Below, piece after piece: positions 6,701 to 9,916 of a stretch of 9,916 nt of DNA (the first letter of the stretch is position 1; every line of letters starts with the position of its first letter). The stretch is from an uncultured Flavobacteriales bacterium (GTDB taxonomy: Bacteria > Bacteroidota > Bacteroidia > Flavobacteriales_D > Sanyastnellaceae): assembly GCA_938092195.1 (NCBI GenBank), contig CALKHD010000199.1:1-9916 (forward strand), given 5' to 3'. The notes below the pieces were generated by a model, which worked only from the letters and a program-made list of their open reading frames with translations, was not told where the DNA came from and ran no database searches. The translations under genes and the position numbers were made by a program.

Positions 6701-8631
6701 TCGGTGAAGCAGTCACAAATGCCCCCCACCGGAGGATAGACGCACGACACATCGTCGATGGTCGCATTGGGGTTGTAGTTGCACGCCGTGCTGTCTGTGC
6801 AACCTGTGCAGCTGGATCCGTCTCCAGCACACACACCACAGATGTCCACGTCAGCGCAGGATCCATCATCGACCGTGGCATCGGGGTTGTAGTTGCAGAA
6901 CGAGGAGTCCAGACAACCAAAACAAGAGAAGTCACAAGTGCCATCGTCTGCCACGGCGTCGGGGTTGTAATTGCAAGCCCCTGAGTCGGTGCAGCCTAGA
7001 ACAATGTCGCCCACGCAAACCTCATTGGACTCACTGCTTCCAAAATCTCCTCCTGAGGCCAGGATCACACCGTTTTGTGAGAATTCATAGCCGCCGTTTC
7101 CATACGCGCAGCACATGCCGTCTCCAAAGCTGTCATAGACGGTCAACGTGTAACAGCCGTCCCCCACGCATGAGGTTTCGACTTGGGTGCCTCCGCTGCC
7201 GTAGGGCCCTCCACTCCAAACCACATCGCCATTGGCGTTGGTCAACTCCCAACTGGTCTCACCGGGGTAGTTGTCGAGGTTGAGCGTCATGACCACATCG
7301 ACACCTGAAGAGTCCAAGTTGAAGTCACTGGATCCTGAATCATTGGACGCATTCTCATCCGACCCTCCATTGGGGTTGGAGACCGTTGCCGTGAAGCTGT
7401 GGGCTCCATCACCTGGGGTGAGGGTGGGAAGAACAATGTCTTCGGATTCACCAAAGGCCAATGCGCCGGTCCAGCTGTAGGTCTGTTCAGTTCCTCCATC
7501 CACTGCGTATGTGATGGTGGCGCTGGTGAGGTCCAACCCGCCGTAATTGAAAAGGGTCAGGCTGGGAGTGACTTCCGTGTCGCATGAAAAGCCGGAAGGT
7601 TCGTTGATGCTGATAATGGCGGCATCCAAATCAAAGTCTGGGACCGCAGGCAAACAACCGTTCGAAGATTGAATGCTGGCGCGGGCCCCACCCGGAGCGA
7701 GCAAGGCTTGCATCCGGTCTGCTTGACCCAAGCTGAAGACATTCATGCAGCCATCGTCGGAATAGTCCATGTAATTCTGAACCATGTCCTCTGTGCTGCA
7801 GCTGACGTGCCCCAATGCGCAGCCGTAATTGGCCCCATCAGATTCCGGCGTGTCGGCCACAAAATCATCGGCGCCGCAACCGCCGTCTCCCCAAATGTGA
7901 CGCAGGTTGAGCCAGTGCCCGACCTCGTGTGTGGCGGTCCGACCCAAGTTGTATGCGCCTGAGCCGGGACCGTCAATGCCCACAAACTGATAACCGCAAA
8001 CAATGCCGTCGGTCGCTGGGTTCCCCCCTGGGAATTGCGCATAGCCGAGGAGGCCTCCACCCAGATTGCACACCCAGAAGTTCATGTAGTCCTCCGTGGG
8101 CCAAGCGTCGGATCCACCGGCACTGGTGAATTTGACGTTGTCGGAGGTTCCAAAGCTTCCTGAGGATGTGGGAACGCGCAAGATGCCATTGGAAGGGGCT
8201 CCGTTGGGGTCTCGGGTGGCCAAGCAGAATTCAATTTCTGTGTCTGCAGCCTGAGGCCAGATCTCATCTTGGTCGGCGTTGGTTCGGCGAAAATCTTCAT
8301 TCAACACCTGCAGTTGCTCCATCAGTTGGGCGTCCGAGATGTTTTCGGTTTCATTGGCGTAGACCACGTGAAACACCACCGGGATGGTGATGACCACGGG
8401 CTGAAGCTGAGCTCCACTGGCCCGAAGTTCCTCCCTCGACTGGACAAAGCTTGCAGTGTGGGCCTCCAGGTCGCTCTGACGCTTGGCGTACGAAGCGTCC
8501 ATGCCCATCATCTGGACATGTTTTTCGTGAGCGGCACATGAGCGGGTTTCCGGGGCTTCTGGGTTTTTAATCTGTCCAGATGCAGCAAGTGTGCCCAAGA
8601 TTAGGGCGGGTAAAAGGAGAAGAATCCTCAT
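3775..8631 (-). CDS. Giant secreted M43-type (pappalysin/cytophagalysin-like) zinc metalloprotease with Cys-rich repeats
   Basis: 1618-residue extracellular metalloprotease. Signal peptide about 1-19 (MRILLLLPALILGTLAASG); pro-region to about 75. The M43 catalytic domain (about 78-325) has the zinc site 'HEVGHWLNLRH' (His235, Glu236, His239, His245; bases 7897-7929), then 'IWGDGGCGADDF' and the Met-turn 'NYMDYSDDGCMN' (Met288). Residues 332-440 look like a CARDB-type beta domain. The remainder is modular: four related beta-modules (445-539, 887-981, 1040-1131, 1229-1322), twelve CNY repeats, four 'CGVCxGDxSxC' linkers and one P-domain-like sandwich (about 640-777). A unique region of roughly 190 residues follows a 'DADDDGICDEDE' calcium-binding-like stretch. 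The last 56 residues are a double EF-hand tail with four Cys. The start is supported by the signal peptide; its upstream region is A/T-rich with no Shine-Dalgarno. The gene overlaps the downstream serine protease by ATGA. The catalytic class is secure; the substrate is unknown. Confidence 0.94.
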   Translation of the reverse strand: MRILLLLPALILGTLAASGQIKNPEAPETRSCAAHEKHVQMMGMDASYAKRQSDLEAHTASFVQSREELRASGAQLQPVVITIPVVFHVVYANETENISDAQLMEQLQVLNEDFRRTNADQDEIWPQAADTEIEFCLATRDPNGAPSNGILRVPTSSGSFGTSDNVKFTSAGGSDAWPTEDYMNFWVCNLGGGLLGYAQFPGGNPATDGIVCGYQFVGIDGPGSGAYNLGRTATHEVGHWLNLRHIWGDGGCGADDFVADTPESDGANYGCALGHVSCSTEDMVQNYMDYSDDGCMNVFSLGQADRMQALLAPGGARASIQSSNGCLPAVPDFDLDAAIISINEPSGFSCDTEVTPSLTLFNYGGLDLTSATITYAVDGGTEQTYSWTGALAFGESEDIVLPTLTPGDGAHSFTATVSNPNGGSDENASNDSGSSDFNLDSSGVDVVMTLNLDNYPGETSWELTNANGDVVWSGGPYGSGGTQVETSCVGDGCYTLTVYDSFGDGMCCAYGNGGYEFSQNGVILASGGDFGSSESNEVCVGDIVLGCTDSGACNYNPDAVADDGTCDFSCFGCLDSSFCNYNPDATVDDGSCADVDICGVCAGDGSSCTGCTDSTACNYNPNATIDDVSCVYPPVGGICDCFTDLSITESLSGGAAGTPVTFTGTGEVEGLDIALDFTGSAGSWSADMLIVINSPNGDCIEFGGFSAAVTAGCTDLGNYTLWPEDWTSGLDGAYAASLDLTGSGLTGDGEWSIQLINGYASSGSVTYVADITVHEVCIGGVIDGCTDSASCNYNPDATIDDGSCADLDLCGVCAGDNSTCGGCTDSTSCNFDPAAVIDDGSCLTLDQCGVCGGDDSSCGGCTDSTACNYDPSAILDDGSCLADGLPFSLTLNLDNYPGETTWALMDTAGAILASGGPYTEIAGTVTENFCAGDGCYSFNIYDSFGDGICCSYGSGDYALTVDGTLVASGAEFGEGESTSFCAGESYGCTDVSACNYDEDAINDSGSCDYSCIGCTDPLSCNYDADATIDDGSCIADGTPITVSITTDIYPGEITWTLTDSLGNVLSSGGPYTSSGSTIDELVCAPEGCYTFTIYDSFGDGIYAPGGYTVLVDSVVIGSGGDFGDTESLDFCTDNLNFGCTDTEACNYDDQAGIDNGTCEYGCFGCTLEAACNYNADATEDDGSCLFNDQCGVCGGDDSTCSGCTNPDACNYSPDATLDDGSCILDGLNFTMTVVLDQYPSEFSWTLSNGDAVLAESPDYSGQSGTVTTVFCLPEGCYDLTVNDTFGDGICCAWGEGSYTLEVDGVVMASGGEFDFTETQSFCTGDPGDIPGCTDSEACNYNALATLDDGSCTYAESGLDCDGNCLNDADDDGICDEDEVIETSFVQLGYDVVGQNTVNGMTTYRVWAEFSDPTEQLVAIYGFDSVPLSVNTTTEFYQNPLGGALASSINPLLLPVDSLLAFDSWLTVGGEDNSADVNTIGLDFGPFEGEGGAVVADDVNGGSVFIYPDLEPAAFPDDNGHVLIAQLTTDGEVSLTVNLQSRTSDGENPQINQQSLVFQEVYACFGDLNTDGIIGIGDLLMMLGEFGCPEDCSHDMNGDGGVTTSDMLIMLSLFGTDCP
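3778..3945 (-). repeat. Double EF-hand/dockerin-like C-terminal tail of the metalloprotease
   Basis: This encodes residues 1563-1618. The two loops are 'DLNTDGIIGIGDLLMML' and 'DMNGDGGVTTSDMLIML', each followed by 'FG', with Cys at tail positions 1, 25, 29 and 55. The length (56) and Cys positions equal those in the serine protease tail. 'VTTSDML' is identical in both proteins and the DNA there is also similar. Confidence 0.8.
4579..6996 (-). repeat. Twelve CNY Cys-rich repeats dispersed in the metalloprotease
   Basis: I count twelve copies of GC(T/L)-x4-C-N-(Y/F)-x7-D-x-(S/T)-C, each about 21 residues with three Cys, between residues 546 and 1351. Four are followed by a 'CGVCxGDxSxC' linker and three by a short Cys linker ('CDFSCFGC', 'CDYSCIGC', 'CEYGCFGC'). 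Degenerate copies read 'IDDVSC', 'INDSGSC' and 'IDNGTC'. The repeated DNA words such as GTTGTAATTGCA are the CNYN codons on the complement. Confidence 0.9.
4666..7299 (-). repeat. Four paralogous beta-modules in the metalloprotease
   Basis: Copies lie at 7015-7299 (A), 5689-5973 (B), 5239-5514 (C) and 4666-4947 (D), each 92-95 residues. Shared features: 'DNYPGExxWxL', 'SGGPY', 'GCYxFxIYDSFGDGICC', 'YxLxVDG' and 'ASGGEF', ending in 'FC' in B, C and D ('VC' in A). Copy C reads 'GDGIYAPGGY' and so lacks the adjacent Cys pair; copy D is the most divergent ('DQYPSEFSW', 'NDTFGDG'). Each is followed by a CNY repeat, which suggests they spread by duplication of a module-plus-repeat unit. Confidence 0.85.
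6301..6804 (-). repeat. 168-residue CNY + beta-sandwich module, metalloprotease copy
   Basis: The order is CNY repeat, 'YPPVGGICDC', then a sandwich with 'WSADMLIVINSPNGDC', 'GNYTLWPEDW' and 'GDGEWSIQLINGYASSG', ending in 'VHEVC'. It covers residues 610-777 of the metalloprotease and matches the serine protease module at 1814-2317 in order and length. In many secreted proteases P-type domains help folding or substrate binding. Confidence 0.8.
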
Positions 8632-8742
8632 GATTGGTTTGGTATTCAGGCAAACAGGTTCGGTTTTACAATATGGGGTTTTAATCCCAAATGGAGCACT
8701 TGATATATGTCACTCTTGCCCTCGGATTTGTTCGCGATCCGG

Positions 8743-8772
8743 TTGGATGCAAGTTGATTTGGTGTAAATTTG
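8743..8772 (+). promoter_or_regulatory. Bacteroidetes-type promoter of tRNA-Gly
   Basis: TTG at 8743-8745, 19 bases, then TAAATTTG at 8765-8772. This is a full match to the Bacteroidetes consensus TTG-N(17-23)-TAnnTTTG. The -7 element ends 9 bases before the tRNA, so transcription would begin almost at the mature 5' end. In the same 150-base gap no equally clear promoter is found for the leftward metalloprotease. Confidence 0.75.
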
Positions 8773-8781
8773 CCGACCCAT

Positions 8782-8854
8782 GCGAGAATAGCTCAGTTGG
8801 TAGAGCACAACCTTGCCAAGGTTGGGGTCGCGAGTTCGAGTCTCGTTTCTCGCT
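8782..8854 (+). tRNA. tRNA-Gly(GCC)
   Basis: 73-base cloverleaf: acceptor stem GCGAGAA (8782-8788) pairs with TTCTCGC (8847-8853). The D arm is TAGCTCAGTTGGTAGAGCA. Anticodon stem AACCT/AGGTT encloses TGCCA, giving anticodon GCC. The T arm is 'GAGTTCGAGTCTC' and discriminator base 73 is T, as in bacterial tRNA-Gly. CCA is not encoded (CAA follows), unlike the tRNA-Leu in this window, so it must be added after transcription. Confidence 0.96.
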
Positions 8855-8859
8855 CAATG

Positions 8860-8887
8860 AAAAGGGCTTCCATTTGGAAGCCCTTTT
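8860..8887. terminator. Bidirectional hairpin terminator between tRNA-Gly and waaA
   Basis: AAAAGGGCTTCC (8860-8871), loop ATTT, GGAAGCCCTTTT (8876-8887), then further T. The 12-bp stem has A/T tails on both sides. It starts 5 bases after tRNA-Gly and abuts the stop codon of the convergent waaA, so it can serve both transcripts. Confidence 0.88.
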
Positions 8888-8888
8888 T

Positions 8889-9916
8889 TCATTTCGCCTT
8901 TTCGGAACTGGACCAAGTGGCTTCAATGGCCGCGATGATGCGGTCGGCCGAGCCCTTGTTTTCTTCAATCCAAGCCAGGGCTGCTTGTCCAGCATTCTCG
9001 CGCTTGCTTTTCCCTTCAAGGCTCATCCAGTTGATCAAACAAGAGGTCAATTGGGCCTCGGTCTGGCAGATGTCTATGGCGCCTGCATCAGACAGCGCTT
9101 GAATTTCGCGAAAGCCGGATACAGCGGGCCCCACCGCCACAGGAAGGCCGTAAACGGCGGCTTCGAGCGTGTTGTGAACGCCCGCTTCCCAACCTCCTCC
9201 GACCAAGGCCAGGTTTCCCAGCTGATATGCGGATTTTAAAAAGCCCACTTCGTCCAAAATGAGTCCCGAAGTGGAGGTTGGATAAGGCTCGCCCTGCTGG
9301 CTGGTTCGAGGAAACGAGGATTCAGCCGCCCACATGGAGACATGCTTGCCACGGACTTCATGAGGTGCAACCAGGACACACCATCCCGATTCTTGCAATT
9401 TGGAGTTCAATGCAGCGATGGCGCCCCACTCCGAAGGCCATGCACTGCCGGCAACGAGCATTTTGCGCTCGCCTTTCCAAGTTTGAATGGCGCTCAGTTT
9501 GGCCTTAACAGGTTCGTTCGCCGCCTGAATGGACGTGTCCAGAACTCGGTCGATTCTGGGGTCGCCGGTCACTTGGCCATTCAATCCATAGTTGGACAGG
9601 ACTTCTGCAGAACCGCTGTCTTGAACCTGAAGGGTGCTGAGCATAGACAAGTGGCGGCGGATCCAAAAGCCCAGGACCGTGGCGGGGTGCCTCCCTCGGT
9701 CAAAGCGCGATGCCACCAAATGAATCCGGGTTCCGGAGTCAGACAGAATCCGAATGAGCGCTGGCCAAAGCTCATATTTAATGAGAATGGTGTCCTTGGG
9801 GTTCAAAATTGAAGCGAACTCTCTGATGTTGCGCGGGGTGTCCCAGGGTAAATAATCGATGTGGTCCGCTGCATTTTCATGCGTGGACTCGCGGCCCGAC
9901 GGAGAGAAAAACGTGA
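8889..9916 (-). CDS. waaA: 3-deoxy-D-manno-octulosonic acid (Kdo) transferase, 5' end beyond window
   Basis: Inner-membrane-associated glycosyltransferase that moves Kdo from CMP-Kdo to the lipid A precursor, making the LPS inner core. About 341 residues are visible of a family length near 410-430; the missing part would hold the membrane anchor and the catalytic Glu of the N-terminal domain. The frame is open to base 9916: 'TFFSPSGRESTHENAADHID', then 'YLPWDTPRNIREFASI', then 'DTILIKYELWPALI' and 'LVASRF', which are typical WaaA segments. A C-terminal GT-B domain follows with 'LVAGSAWPSEW', 'LVAPHEV', and 'GGGWEAGVHNTLEAAVYGLP' then 'VAVGP' (bases 9124-9201), the conserved CMP-Kdo/active-site region near the family's 'GG..HN.LEPA'. 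The ATG-less stretch near 9806 is internal, not a start. It ends at a TGA directly before a shared hairpin terminator and is convergent with tRNA-Gly. Confidence 0.93.
   Translation of the reverse strand, partial: TFFSPSGRESTHENAADHIDYLPWDTPRNIREFASILNPKDTILIKYELWPALIRILSDSGTRIHLVASRFDRGRHPATVLGFWIRRHLSMLSTLQVQDSGSAEVLSNYGLNGQVTGDPRIDRVLDTSIQAANEPVKAKLSAIQTWKGERKMLVAGSAWPSEWGAIAALNSKLQESGWCVLVAPHEVRGKHVSMWAAESSFPRTSQQGEPYPTSTSGLILDEVGFLKSAYQLGNLALVGGGWEAGVHNTLEAAVYGLPVAVGPAVSGFREIQALSDAGAIDICQTEAQLTSCLINWMSLEGKSKRENAGQAALAWIEENKGSADRIIAAIEATWSSSEKAK

Noticed and set aside
4579..6996. Regularly recurring words such as GTTGTAATTGCA, suggesting a CRISPR-like array
   Set aside because: They encode the CNYN core of protein repeats in one intact frame; spacing is irregular and the words vary by synonymous changes.
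8691..9239. Rightward open frame of 182 codons spanning tRNA-Gly
   Set aside because: It runs through a well-formed tRNA, the hairpin terminator and the coding strand of waaA, so it is chance.

Overview
The window looks like the chromosome of a marine-type Bacteroidota (Flavobacteriales-like) bacterium of moderately high GC. Four things point there. The start codons lack strong Shine-Dalgarno sequences. A promoter of the Bacteroidetes form TTG-N19-TAnnTTTG lies in front of a tRNA. A Bacteroidetes-type Kdo transferase gene is present. Two secreted proteases carry the Cys-rich 'GCTD..ACNYxPxAxxDDGSC' repeats common in that phylum. The family-level assignment is inference.

Layout from left to right. 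Bases 1-807 (minus strand) hold the N-terminal two thirds of a PLP-dependent sugar aminotransferase (DegT/DnrJ/EryC1/StrS family, WbpE/WlbC-like), which leaves the window at base 1. Divergent from it, 936-1415 (+) encodes a small secreted protein with a single dockerin-like calcium loop just after the signal peptide. A tRNA-Leu(UAA) follows at 1476-1564, with a bidirectional hairpin terminator at 1568-1592. The centre (1619-8631, minus strand) is a two-gene unit: a 1618-residue M43-type metalloprotease followed, with an ATGA stop/start overlap, by a 719-residue lysyl-endopeptidase-like S1 serine protease. A tRNA-Gly(GCC) at 8782-8854 (+) is divergent from the protease unit and has its own recognisable promoter. 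A second hairpin terminator (8860-8887) separates it from a convergent, 5'-truncated waaA (Kdo transferase, 8889-9916, minus).

The main point of interest is the protease pair. Both proteins have a signal peptide, a complete set of catalytic residues, Cys-rich CNY repeats (12 copies in one, 2 in the other) and one homologous 168-residue beta-sandwich module. Both end in a 56-residue double EF-hand (dockerin-like) tail that aligns without gaps, with four Cys at identical positions. Neither ends in a recognisable type IX secretion C-terminal domain. The pair could be a co-translated extracellular proteolytic system delivered or anchored by a shared tail; that function is inference. The flanking genes (waaA and the nucleotide-sugar aminotransferase) belong to envelope glycan synthesis, and nothing in the sequence links them to the proteases.
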